Both the position numbers and the translations under genes were made by a program. The notes below the pieces were generated by a model. The model saw only the letters and a list, made by a program, of their open reading frames with translations, searched no databases and had not been told where the DNA came from. This document shows, piece by piece, positions 38,367 through 50,330 of a stretch of DNA of 64,000 bases. The stretch is from Ureibacillus sp. FSL W7-1570 (GTDB lineage: Bacteria > Bacillota > Bacilli > Bacillales_A > Planococcaceae): the NCBI RefSeq assembly GCF_038593265.1, contig NZ_CP151979.1:1750001-1814000 (forward strand), in the 5' to 3' direction. The number at the start of each line of letters is the position of its first letter. The first letter of the stretch is position 1.

Positions 38367-40251
38367 ATCGAGTAGGAGGGAGCGATTAACTCCCGTCCTC
38401 TCACACCACCGTACGTACGGTTCCGTATACGGCGGTTCAATTAAGATCATTGACGCAAGTTTTCATAACGAGCTTCAAGACTTTCCAACCCTTGGTTTCT
38501 CCAATAGGAGTTACCAAGGGTTCTGTGTAATATTGGACTATTTGAAATACGCCAATAACTCTTCCGAGTATTTCCCCATTCATACGCTTGCCATTGTGGT
38601 ACGCCAAGCTGAATAAGGTTGCGTGTCTTTGTTTTCGGTTTCTTCCAGTTCTTCCATAGACACATTCGAAGTCTTCTACGAATCCATTTATCTAATTCAA
38701 GGAATATAGATTTGGTGTCTGCTAACGCAAAATATCCACACCATCCCACTAGATATTGATTCAGTTTCTGAATGCGGTATTCCATCGGGTAGGGCATCTT
38801 GCGTGATGTGATTTCACGAACTTTATTCTTCATTCGTTTAAGGCTTTCTTTTGCGATACGAACCTTTGGCTCTTTATGATAGGTAAAGCTAAATCCTAGA
38901 AACTTACGTTTCCATGGACGGTCGACCGCTGATTTCTTTTCATTTACTTTCAGTCGTAGTTTTCCTTCAATGAATCGTTGAATGCTTGCCATTGTGCGAA
39001 GTCCTGCTCGTTTACTTTTCACGTAAATGTTACAGTCATCCGCATATCGAACGAATTTGTGTCCTCTTCTTTCCAATTCTTTATCTAGTTCATCTAGTAC
39101 AATGTTAGATAGTAGCGGACTTAATGGTCCTCCTTGTGGAGTTCCTTCTAATGTGCTTGACACCACACCATTAATCATGACTCCCGATTGTAAATACTTA
39201 CGAATCAATTTCAGTAATGGTTTATCTTGGATTCTCTTCGCGAGTGTACCCATTAATCTGTCATGGTTGACCTTATCAAAGAATTTCTCCAAGTCCATAT
39301 CTACAACCCATCGATATCCATCTCTTATATATTCTTTCGCTTTCTTCACTGCATCATGGGCACTTCGGTTTGGTCTAAATCCGTAGCTGTTTTCAGAGAA
39401 TGTAGGGTCATACACTTTTGAAAGTACTTGGGCGATTGCTTGTTGAATCAAACGGTCTGTTACGGTAGGGATTCCTAGTAAACGAACACCGCCGTCAGGT
39501 TTCGGGATTTCGACTCTGCGGACTGGCATTGGTTCATAAGTTCCCTTGAGAATTGCCTCCTTAATAGATAGCCAGTTTTCGACTATGTGCTGTCGTAGGT
39601 TTTGTACGGGCATCATATCTACTCCGTGGCTTCCTTTATTCTGTTCTACACGTTTTAGTGCTTGAAGCATGTTCTCCCGTGACAGGATTTGATTCAAAAG
39701 CATCGTTATTCTCCTTCCGTGAATAGCTGTTCTCTTTATGCCAGTGGTCACTCCACCCTCCAAGAGGTCCCCCACGGGATTCACCGCTTCCTTCCTCAAG
39801 TGAGGTACTACGTTTTCTGTGTTCATCATGACTCACTGAATGCCAAGGGCTATTCTCTCTTAATTGTTCGGTCCTTCTTAGTTGTTCTAGACCAACTAAT
39901 ACTATGACCTCTGCTGACTTCTGACGGTTCAGCTACTTATCACTAAGTAGGTTATGAAGCGTACTTCACCTATCCGCCAGACCTCCCCGGGTAAGTACAT
40001 GCACTTTCACACCATCTATCCGCCTCATCTACTCGATATGACCTTCGACAGAAAGAGCTTTGTTTTGTTTTGCAAACTCACTCAATCATACCTAGCCTTA
40101 TATGAGGTTCGTGTTCCTCGGACCGGTGTTTTGCCTCCAGCTTCCTTCAGATTCCGCGTCACCACGGACACCCTTGCTCTTGGCTAACCTCTACTTCTGT
40201 CTTCGGGGTTCGGGACTTACACCCTATAGTTCATGTACATGCCGGGCGCAC
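38367..40251 (-). mobile_element. Complete group II intron (probable class C) with reverse transcriptase
   Basis: 1885 bp in minus orientation. The 5' boundary GTGCGCC lies at 40251-40245 and the 3' end near ACTCGAT at 38367. Domain V is visible as GAACCGCCGTATACGGAACCG and CGTACGGTGG (about 38395-38440 region on the opposite strand), followed by a domain VI hairpin (GGGAGTTAATCGCTCCC). The maturase frame lies between domains IV ends. The 5' end follows a 16-bp hairpin by six bases, as class C introns do. The 3' flank in both copies begins TTCAA. Confidence 0.88.
38447..39703 (-). CDS. ltrA: Group II intron reverse transcriptase/maturase
   Basis: 418 residues. Reverse transcriptase blocks are intact: GIPTVTDRLIQQAIAQVL, YGFRPNRSAHDAV, DMDLEKFFDKVNH, GTPQGGPLSPLLSN and the catalytic RYADDCN (~233). 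A group II maturase-specific (domain X) C-terminus follows. No HNH endonuclease is attached, in line with class C elements. ATG 39703 is placed 7 nt after GGAAGGAG; 42 codons upstream belong to intron RNA. The protein should splice and retro-mobilise this intron, possibly also the ORF-less copy at 31399. Confidence 0.95.
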   Translation of the reverse strand: MLLNQILSRENMLQALKRVEQNKGSHGVDMMPVQNLRQHIVENWLSIKEAILKGTYEPMPVRRVEIPKPDGGVRLLGIPTVTDRLIQQAIAQVLSKVYDPTFSENSYGFRPNRSAHDAVKKAKEYIRDGYRWVVDMDLEKFFDKVNHDRLMGTLAKRIQDKPLLKLIRKYLQSGVMINGVVSSTLEGTPQGGPLSPLLSNIVLDELDKELERRGHKFVRYADDCNIYVKSKRAGLRTMASIQRFIEGKLRLKVNEKKSAVDRPWKRKFLGFSFTYHKEPKVRIAKESLKRMKNKVREITSRKMPYPMEYRIQKLNQYLVGWCGYFALADTKSIFLELDKWIRRRLRMCLWKNWKKPKTKTRNLIQLGVPQWQAYEWGNTRKSYWRISNSPILHRTLGNSYWRNQGLESLEARYENLRQ

Positions 40252-40257
40252 AAGGAG

Positions 40258-40291
40258 AAAGGAGAATTTGAGTACACTCAAATTCTCCTTT
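40258..40291. terminator. Hairpin next to the intron 5' end
   Basis: The perfect 16-bp stem AAAGGAGAATTTGAGT / ACTCAAATTCTCCTTT with a two-base loop. It is probably the original ampS terminator and the recognition structure for intron insertion. Confidence 0.8.
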
Positions 40292-40403
40292 CATCAATTT
40301 TCGTCCTCCATTTATTTGACCCGTTATTCATGAAATTTCCTCCACGGTAATGTATATTGTTTTTGATATACTTTTTCACTCAGCAGTAGATGGAGGAACT
40401 TCA

Positions 40404-41201
40404 ATGCAGCAATTGATCGATATAGGAGTCAATTTAACGGATAAGCAATTTGACAATGATCGAAAAGAAGTGATTAAACGGGGGATCGAAAACGGTGTCG
40501 TCCAAATGATATTGACTGGCGCCAGCTTAAAAAGCAGCCAACAAGCTTTGGAAATCGCAAAGAACTATCCAAACACGCTGTTTTCCACTGCCGGCATTCA
40601 TCCCCATGATGCAAAAACTTTCACGAATCACACAATGAATGAATTGGAAAAGTTGGCACAGCATGACGAAGTGATTGCCATAGGGGAATGCGGCCTGGAT
40701 TTCAATCGGATGTTTTCTCCCCAAGACATTCAAGAAAAATGTTTTGAAGCCCATCTGGAGTTGGCAAGAAAACTTTCAATGCCACTCTTTTTGCACGAAC
40801 GCGATGCCCATGAACGCTTTTGCGAAATTTTTGCGGGCTTTCGCGATTTGGCGGAAAAATCGGTGGTCCACTGTTTTACAGGCAATGTAGAGCAAGTGAA
40901 AAAATATGTTTCGATGGGATTTTATATAGGAGTCACTGGATGGATTTGCGATGAACGTAGAGGACAAGATTTGCAAAACGCAGTAAAATTCATTCCTCTG
41001 GACCGTTTATTGATTGAGACCGATGCACCGTATCTTCTTCCACGGAACATGGAAAACAAACCCAAAAATCGTCGGAACGAACCGGCCTTTTTGCCGCATA
41101 TCGTCAACGAAATTGCAAAATATATGGGTGTAGAACCGGAAGTTGTTGCAAAATCCGCAACAGAGAACACAAGAAAGTTGTTTAAACTGCCGGAAGTCTA
41201 A
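40404..41201 (+). CDS. tatD: TatD family metal-dependent nuclease, E. coli TatD subtype
   Basis: 265 residues. The start IDIGVNLTDKQFDNDR, STAGIHPHDAK (~60), AIGECGLDFNR (~85), VHCFTGN (~148), GVTGWICDERRG (~175) and ETDAPYLLPRNM...RRNEPAFLPHI (~203-228) follow E. coli TatD proper, not the shorter-motif YabD (DTHVHLN) usual in Bacillales. TatD proteins are Mg-dependent 3'-5' DNA/RNA exonucleases. ATG 40404 follows GGAGGAACTTCA; 18 upstream codons are unsupported. Confidence 0.92.
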   Translation: MQQLIDIGVNLTDKQFDNDRKEVIKRGIENGVVQMILTGASLKSSQQALEIAKNYPNTLFSTAGIHPHDAKTFTNHTMNELEKLAQHDEVIAIGECGLDFNRMFSPQDIQEKCFEAHLELARKLSMPLFLHERDAHERFCEIFAGFRDLAEKSVVHCFTGNVEQVKKYVSMGFYIGVTGWICDERRGQDLQNAVKFIPLDRLLIETDAPYLLPRNMENKPKNRRNEPAFLPHIVNEIAKYMGVEPEVVAKSATENTRKLFKLPEV

Positions 41202-41212
41202 TTTGACATGAT

Positions 41213-41259
41213 GCTTTCATTCAGACGGCTGATCCGTCATGAATGAAAGCTCTTTCTTT
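41213..41259 (+). terminator. Terminator after tatD
   Basis: The stem GCTTTCATTCA / TGAATGAAAGC with an inner GACGG/CCGTC hairpin is followed by TCTTTCTTT. Confidence 0.8.
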
Positions 41260-41265
41260 AGTTTA

Positions 41266-41294
41266 AAAGCTGCCTTTCACATCGAAAGACAGCT
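41266..41294 (-). terminator. Terminator after the DUF2249 gene
   Basis: The minus-strand stem AGCTGTCTTTC / GAAAGGCAGCT is followed by TTTAAAC. Confidence 0.65.
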
Positions 41295-41302
41295 GTACAA
41301 AT

Positions 41303-41536
41303 TTAAATTTTGCCGATAACGACTTTCCATCTGTCAGGACCTTCTTCAATATATTCCCAAGAAAATTGACCTTCCCGTTCCATCATAAATTGATAATATA
41401 ACGGTTTTGGATCGTGGTCATTGATCAGTTCCATATATTCGCCGGATTTCAACCCCTCAAATGTCTCAAAAATTTTTGCATGGCGAATTCTCGGTTCAAA
41501 ATCCGGAGCAGTTATACTGACAGAAATTTTTTTCAT
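41303..41536 (-). CDS. DUF2249 domain protein
   Basis: 77 residues. APDFEPRIRHAKIFETFEGLKSGEYMELINDHDPKPLYYQF is not quoted in full elsewhere; the recognisable parts are PRIRHAKIF, LKSGE and NDHDPKPL (~36-43), the DUF2249 core that often accompanies hemerythrin or nitrosative-stress genes. It is a small cytosolic protein of unknown role. ATG 41536 follows GGAGGTTACGAAT; 28 codons upstream cover the promoter region. It is divergent from a Crp/Fnr regulator, suggesting control by it. Confidence 0.78.
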   Translation of the reverse strand: MKKISVSITAPDFEPRIRHAKIFETFEGLKSGEYMELINDHDPKPLYYQFMMEREGQFSWEYIEEGPDRWKVVIGKI

Positions 41537-41603
41537 ATTCGTAACCTCCATTTTCATTTCAATGCTTTCAACATCAATCATAGCTTTGTATTGATGAATG
41601 GGT

Positions 41604-41619
41604 TGTGAGATAAAACACA
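41604..41619. promoter_or_regulatory. Crp/Fnr-like operator candidate
   Basis: TGTGA-N6-ACACA differs by one base from the Crp/Fnr consensus TGTGA-N6-TCACA. It lies between the divergent DUF2249 and Crp/Fnr-family genes, where autoregulation or shared control would be placed. Confidence 0.4.
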
Positions 41620-41700
41620 CTCTGCAAAATTTTTTATTACAAACAATCCATCACTATGTTAAAGTAATATATAACATACATGTTTAAAGGTGTTGAATTT

Positions 41701-42392
41701 ATGAATAATCAATCCATCCAATCCCTTCTTCAACAATTTGCTCTTTTTAAAGATTTGTCAGACCATGAAATGATGCCCATTGTGAATATTGCAAAATCCC
41801 GCCAGTATCAAGCAGGTACCCATGTATTTATGCAGGGGATCCTTTGGCAAACGTTTACTTTATCCAAGAAGGAATGATAAAAATTTACCGCACCGATTTG
41901 CAAGGAAAAGAACAAATCCTTAATGTACTCGTTTCAGGGCAAATGTTTCCCCATCAAGGGTTTTTTAGAAAAGGAAATTATCCTGCCCATGCACAAGCGG
42001 TGGAAAAATCGCAATTGATTTATATTCCGATTCATTCCTTTGAAGAATTTTTAATGAAGAATCCTCAAGTATGTATAAAAATTTTCCGTATTCTGGGGGA
42101 TTTAATCGTTGACCTGCAAAATCGTTTGGAAGAAAAAATTTTACAAAATTCTTATGAACAAGTCGTCTCCCTTCTGATCCGTTTGGCGAAAAACCATGGT
42201 CAAGAAATGGAAAACGATATTTTTATTATAAAAAATCAATTCACAAACCGCGATTTGGCCAACATGATTGGCACCAGCCGGGAAACGGTCAACCGTACGC
42301 TAAATCAATTGAAGAAAAAAGAACTGCTCCGGGTCAATAAAGAGGGCCATTTCATTCTGAATATCGGGCAATTGAAAGAGGAACGCTATTGA
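41701..42392 (+). pseudogene. Crp/Fnr family regulator, frameshifted
   Basis: One reading frame starts at 41701 (AAAGGTG upstream) and covers the beginning of the cyclic-nucleotide-like domain through HVFMQG. The rest, from DPLANVYFIQEG to the end, is in the next frame. Adding one G to the GGGG run at 41835-41838 would join both into a ~230-residue protein with a C-terminal helix-turn-helix (NRDLANMIGTSRETVNRTLNQLK). No cysteines for an Fe-S cluster are seen. The start of the second half has no ribosome-binding site, so without slippage or a sequencing error the gene is broken. Confidence 0.88.
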
Positions 42393-42447
42393 TGGGGAAC
42401 ATTTTGATGGATCATGAATGCCCTGTGAAATTCCGTAAACCAAATCA

Positions 42448-42483
42448 AAAAGGGGAATTTGAATACGCTCAGATTCCCCCTTT
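42448..42483. terminator. Hairpin between the regulator and enoyl-CoA hydratase genes
   Basis: AAAGGGGAAT-TGA and T-A-ATTCCCCCTTT form an imperfect stem usable for both convergent genes. Confidence 0.6.
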
Positions 42484-42499
42484 CATATACCTAACCTAT

Positions 42500-43285
42500 T
42501 TAATTTACAGTAGTCTTGGTAGCATTCCAAACCGGCTTTCGTTTTTCAAAGAACGCCCGGATTCCTTCCTGCGCATCGGGATGCTTGCTGTTCAAAGCAA
42601 TCACTTCTGTCGCATAATTGAGCGCTTGGAAGTCTTCCATATGAATTTGTTGATAGAATTGCCGCTTCCCTAATTCAATGATATTTAAACTTTGTTTCGT
42701 CACTTCTTTTGCCAACTTTTCCGTTTCCTCATCCAGCAATTCGGCTGGAACCACTTTGTTTACAAGACCATGTTGAAGGGCTTCCTGCGCAGTAATAAAG
42801 TTCCCGGTAAACAACATTTCCACCGCTTTTTTTCTACCTATATTACGGCTCAAAAATACCGCCGGCGTACTGCAAAATAGACCGCTATTAATACCTGGTG
42901 TTGCAAATTTGGCTTCTTCGCTGGCAACCGCCATATCACTGGCTGCAACCAATTGGCAGCCGGCTGCAACCGCCGCTTTTTTCACTTTTGAAATAACCAG
43001 TTGCGGCATCTCGCGCATTGTACGCATCACTCTATAGCAAGTTTGGAAAAGCTTCAGCACTTCATTTTCTGTCTTTTCTTCAATTTCCCGCAAACTGTGT
43101 CCCGCACAAAAAACTTTGTCGGAACCTTCAATCACAACGGTTTTCACTTCCCGCGCCGCTGCGATCCGCTTCAATAGTTCATCCAATTCTTCAAGCAAAT
43201 CCAAGGTTAAAGTGTTAAATTCCTGCATATTATCGATGGTAATGTAACCGATTTCCCCTGTTTGACGATATTGTAAATATTCCAT
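42500..43285 (-). CDS. Enoyl-CoA hydratase/isomerase family protein
   Basis: 261 residues of the crotonase fold. The oxyanion-hole segments are FCAGHSLREI (~65-74) and KKAAVAAGCQLVAASDMAVAS (~105-125). The catalytic Glu positions of true enoyl-CoA hydratase are not clearly kept (FATPGINSGLFCSTPAVFLSR), so it may be one of the ECHDC3-like non-canonical members. ATG 43285 follows GGGGTGGAGAA. It stands alone without other fatty-acid genes. Confidence 0.82.
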   Translation of the reverse strand: MEYLQYRQTGEIGYITIDNMQEFNTLTLDLLEELDELLKRIAAAREVKTVVIEGSDKVFCAGHSLREIEEKTENEVLKLFQTCYRVMRTMREMPQLVISKVKKAAVAAGCQLVAASDMAVASEEAKFATPGINSGLFCSTPAVFLSRNIGRKKAVEMLFTGNFITAQEALQHGLVNKVVPAELLDEETEKLAKEVTKQSLNIIELGKRQFYQQIHMEDFQALNYATEVIALNSKHPDAQEGIRAFFEKRKPVWNATKTTVN

Positions 43286-43767
43286 TTCTCCACCCCTTTT
43301 CTTGTATAGTTTCATTTTGAATCTTCTGATTTTTCTGGTCAAGAGAATTAAATTTACTTTTTTCAACATTTTTTATGCCTTTTGGAAATCGGCTTTGATT
43401 CCAAGAAAAATCCTTCATAATTTTAATCCATATTTTGAAAAAAGCCGGTAACAGATCGACCATTGATTCGGTCCGCACTTTCAAAGGATCCGGCTCTTTA
43501 AAGAGCACCTTTATGTTTAATAGGAAAGATAATGATAAAAACGGTTGGAGAAAAAACTGCAGCTAATTACGAATATCCCCTCTATATGCGGACTTTCGCC
43601 CATTCATCCATTACTGCCGCACCTTTGCGGATACTTCCACTTGAGATGCTGGCAAATGCCCCGTCTTAATTGCCGGATGAACCCCACAATAAATGATGAA
43701 TATATTACTATTGTATGTATGCCTAAAACGGACGTACGTTTAAGTCCATGTGGAGGGAGATCAGTCT
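43286..43767. other. Intergenic region before the collagen-like locus
   Basis: 482 bp without a supportable gene. It has a perfect palindrome GCTCTTTAAAGAGC near 43492-43505 and the dyad ACGTACGT near 43733. A reading frame from 43545 crosses the start of the next gene in another phase and lacks a ribosome-binding site. The promoter of the collagen-like cluster may lie in the last 100 bp, which I cannot pin down. Confidence 0.5.
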
Positions 43768-44087
43768 ATGTCGATGCCGAATATTCCCGACATCTCGCCC
43801 AAAATCAGTATAGACCGTGAAGATGTCATTAATCTTTTATTAGCTTCCATTGCATTGGAAGAAATTGGTTTGGCCCACATTATAAATGCGGAAGGTGAGA
43901 AAATTCAATTTGCCATTGGAAAACTGAACGAAGCCCCCCCCATCTTCCGACGACAACAGATTTAATTTTAAAAATCAACGACAGCGTTAACCATACTTTA
44001 ACATCAACAATCCAAAAGGAACTTTTATTGGATAATAAATTAAAACAAGTAATTGAATTAATAAAGAATAAACATAAGCACTATTAA
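43768..44087 (+). pseudogene. Small collagen-locus paralog, frameshifted at a C8 tract
   Basis: GGAGGGAGATCAGTCT precedes ATG 43768. The frame reads [20 protein letters not shown] and [25 protein letters not shown], closely like the N-terminus of the 1229-residue collagen-like protein next door. After eight C (43934-43941) it stops within 12 codons, whereas the next phase continues as [33 protein letters not shown] to TAA at 44087, also matching the neighbour. With nine C the product would be ~106 residues: the N-terminal domain alone, without collagen. It may be a phase-variable gene, a decayed one, or an error in a homopolymer. Confidence 0.85.
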
Positions 44088-44265
44088 TTTTTCATCTTAT
44101 GGCATTAAAACTATCATCGTAGACTGATTTTTTGTTAATAGTAGATTTTGCAATGAAAATGGGCTTTTATTCCTTATCTCCTTTCCAACAAGGAATAGAT
44201 TATAAACGACCGTATTGCCAATGGTCATTAACTGATGCGAAATCATCGAGTTACTCCCATGGTAA

Positions 44266-47988
<3,723 letters not shown>

Positions 47989-48000
47989 GCCAATCCATTT

Positions 48001-48048
48001 AAACTGCAGACTCACTTGAATGATTCAAGTGGTCTGCAGTTTTTTTTG
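48001..48048 (+). terminator. Terminator after the collagen-like gene
   Basis: The near-perfect 18-20 bp stem AACTGCAGAC-ACTTGAA / TTCAAGT-GTCTGCAGTT is followed by eight T. Confidence 0.95.
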
Positions 48049-48244
48049 AAATCACTCATTACAACATCAATTTTACTCAGTTTTCATTTGGAAACTAGTG
48101 ACAGGCACTCTGAAATTAATGATTCAAAAATGAACGAAATCATTGAAATTAGGCACAAATCCAGCTTCGTTTCAATAAACTAGAGGGTGTATGAGAGTAC
48201 ATTGAGCCACATGGATGGTTATCTATTTAAGGAGGTCACTTTGA

Positions 48245-48706
48245 ATGTCTTTGCCTACCATTCCCGATATTACTCCTGAGATTACATTAGATCGATGTAA
48301 GACCATCAATTTATTGCTTTCTTCCATTGCAATGGAGGAAATTGGTCTTTCCCATATTTTGAATGCTGAAGCCGAAAAACTTCAAATGTTTATAAAAAAG
48401 TCTCCTTGCGATTTTCATGGCTACTTAAAAATCAATGAGAGCGTCAATCAAACGTTGCGCACCGTAGTGAAATCGCAAATCTTGCTCCAATTCAAGCTTG
48501 AAGATGTGGTGACACTGAATCAAAAATCTTGCTGTCATCCTCGTAAACATTACAAATGTAAAGAATGCAAGGAAGAGAAAGATTGTAAATGTAAACATCA
48601 TCATTGTAAAGACCCGTTCGATTCTTCATTATGCTATTGCCCTAACAAGAAGAAGAGGGATTGTCATTGTCCAAAGTGTAAATCCGAAAAAAATTACGAT
48701 CATTAA
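48245..48706 (+). CDS. Collagen-locus paralog with Cys/His/Lys-rich tail
   Basis: 153 residues. Residues 1-~85 repeat the N-terminal domain of the collagen-like protein (LPTIPDITPEITLD, INLLLSSIAMEEIGLSHILNAEAEKLQ, then KINESVNQTLRT). Instead of collagen, residues ~97-150 carry about twelve cysteines with many His and Lys, as in KCKECKEEKDCKCKHHHC and CHCPKC. This suggests metal binding or disulfide cross-linking in the spore outer layers. GGAGG lies 9 nt before the ATG. It is followed closely (30 nt) by the next gene. Confidence 0.8.
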   Translation: MSLPTIPDITPEITLDRCKTINLLLSSIAMEEIGLSHILNAEAEKLQMFIKKSPCDFHGYLKINESVNQTLRTVVKSQILLQFKLEDVVTLNQKSCCHPRKHYKCKECKEEKDCKCKHHHCKDPFDSSLCYCPNKKKRDCHCPKCKSEKNYDH

Positions 48707-48736
48707 GCATTATGCTTTTTACGAGGGGGGTGAACA

Positions 48737-49249
48737 ATGGAAGAAAATCATCAAGTTGAGTTGCTACAATGTTCGCTGAACTTTTCAACATTCATTCATT
48801 CTTTTGCCCAATTCCTGATCAACTTTTTTGAACGTCGCCATCAAACGCAAGAACTATCGGATGAAGAACTGCTTCAAAGTGAAACACAAGTCATCCAATC
48901 ATTAGTATTAATCGAAAAATTGCACATGCTGCTTTTACTCCACTTTTATATTTACCGAACATTCATTTCTTCCGAAGCAATATCACCTTTTTTTACGGAT
49001 GCAAATAGAGAACTGTTTGAAAAGATGCAAATGTTATTGCAACAATATCCATTTCTTCTTGAAGAACATCAAATGATTTCCGAAAAAACGGTTGCCCAGA
49101 TTTTGAACTATTATTACATCCGTATTTATGAAGAAACCAATAAGGAATCGGATGAAGACGAATCAAATCACGTAACGATTATTTTGTCACCCTTACCTCC
49201 ACCTTGGTTGGCAAACAATATGCATATACCACGGAAAAAGGAAGTGTAG
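48737..49249 (+). CDS. Unrecognised helical protein of the collagen-like locus
   Basis: 170 residues, predicted largely alpha-helical, with aromatic and leucine-rich stretches (SLNFSTFIHSFAQFLINFF; LIEKLHMLLLLHFYIYRTF) and an acidic, Pro-rich tail (KESDEDES, LSPLPPPWL). There is no signal peptide. I know no family. GAGGGGGGTGAACA precedes the ATG, and it lies between the Cys-rich paralog and the glycosyltransferase with only 30 and 5 nt gaps, so it belongs to the same operon and probably to spore-surface assembly. Confidence 0.7.
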   Translation: MEENHQVELLQCSLNFSTFIHSFAQFLINFFERRHQTQELSDEELLQSETQVIQSLVLIEKLHMLLLLHFYIYRTFISSEAISPFFTDANRELFEKMQMLLQQYPFLLEEHQMISEKTVAQILNYYYIRIYEETNKESDEDESNHVTIILSPLPPPWLANNMHIPRKKEV

Positions 49250-49254
49250 GTTCA

Positions 49255-50277
49255 TTGTCTTCCCCTTCAATTTCCCTTTGTATGATTGTCAAAAATGAAG
49301 AGGATTTTATTGAACAATGTTTAAAAAGTGTTCAAGGAATCGTGGATGAAATCATTATTGTTGATACCGGCTCGGACGACCAAACAGTGGAAATTTGCAA
49401 AAAATATAATGCCTCCGTTTTCCCTTTTGAATGGAAAGATCATTTTGCTGAAGCACGAAACTTCGCCCTTTCAAAAGCCAAAGGGGATTGGATTTTGTGG
49501 CTCGATGCGGATGAAGAAATGGAAACCGGCCATGAACAATTGTTAAAGCAAACCTTAAACAATTCCACTGCGACCATGTATTTAATGCCCGTTTTGAATT
49601 ATTACGGCGAAACATTTCCGGTAAATCCGAAAAATGCATTTATCTATTATCAACAACGTTTATTTCAAAATCATAAAGGAATTAAATTCTATAATCGCAT
49701 TCACGAAGCCCCTATTTTCCCAACTGTCCAAGATTCCAGCTTCACAACCGATTATTTGGAAATCCCCATCCATCATTATGGATATATCGAAGAATTAACC
49801 GCCAAGCGCAATAAAGCAGAACGAAACCTGAAGCTTATCCAAGAAGAATATAAAGATCCGAATCACAGCCCATGGATTGAGTATCATTTGGCAAATGAAT
49901 ATTATCGCAGCGGAGATTATAAAAAAGCCTTTGATTATCTAAACGAATCGATCTTCCGGTTTTTGCTGGAAGGCATCAAACCGCCTTCCATCCTCTACCG
50001 CTTAAAATACGGCATTCTCGTCGATACGAACAGTTTGGATCACGCGTTGGAAGGAATTGAAAAAGCGATTGCATTATACCCTGATTATGTTGATTTGCAT
50101 TTTCTAAAAGGATTGATCCTTTATCAAACGAACCATTATCATGAGGCTTTGGCAAGTTTTGAAAAATGCCTGGAGCTTGGGGAACAAAACTCCAAATACT
50201 TGATCCTAAAAGGAACAGGAAGTTTTAAAGCGGAACATTATAAAAAACAATGTTTGGAAAAATTGGGTAAATCTTAA
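49255..50277 (+). CDS. Family 2 glycosyltransferase with C-terminal TPR-like region
   Basis: 340 residues. The GT-A domain starts with SISLCMIVKNEEDFIEQCL, then IIVDTGSDDQT (~36-46) and the metal/nucleotide-sugar DxD region LWLDADEEM (~82-90). Residues ~215-340 form TPR-like helices. The start is TTG at 49255, 10 nt after AAAAAGGAAG and just beyond the previous stop; the longer frame overlaps the upstream gene by 46 bp. By position it is the prime candidate for adding sugar to the collagen-like stalk. Confidence 0.85.
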   Translation: MSSPSISLCMIVKNEEDFIEQCLKSVQGIVDEIIIVDTGSDDQTVEICKKYNASVFPFEWKDHFAEARNFALSKAKGDWILWLDADEEMETGHEQLLKQTLNNSTATMYLMPVLNYYGETFPVNPKNAFIYYQQRLFQNHKGIKFYNRIHEAPIFPTVQDSSFTTDYLEIPIHHYGYIEELTAKRNKAERNLKLIQEEYKDPNHSPWIEYHLANEYYRSGDYKKAFDYLNESIFRFLLEGIKPPSILYRLKYGILVDTNSLDHALEGIEKAIALYPDYVDLHFLKGLILYQTNHYHEALASFEKCLELGEQNSKYLILKGTGSFKAEHYKKQCLEKLGKS

Positions 50278-50291
50278 AAAATAAATGCATG

Positions 50292-50330
50292 AAAACAGGC
50301 TGTATCTATCTGATACAGCCTGTTTATTTT
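50292..50330. terminator. Terminator between convergent glycosyltransferase genes
   Basis: The perfect 14-bp stem AAACAGGCTGTATC / GATACAGCCTGTTT is followed by ATTTTTC on the plus strand; it overlaps the stop of the minus-strand gene. Confidence 0.85.

Noticed and set aside
43545-43820. 91-codon frame before the collagen-locus paralog
   Set aside because: It overlaps the start of the real gene in another phase and has unusual composition.
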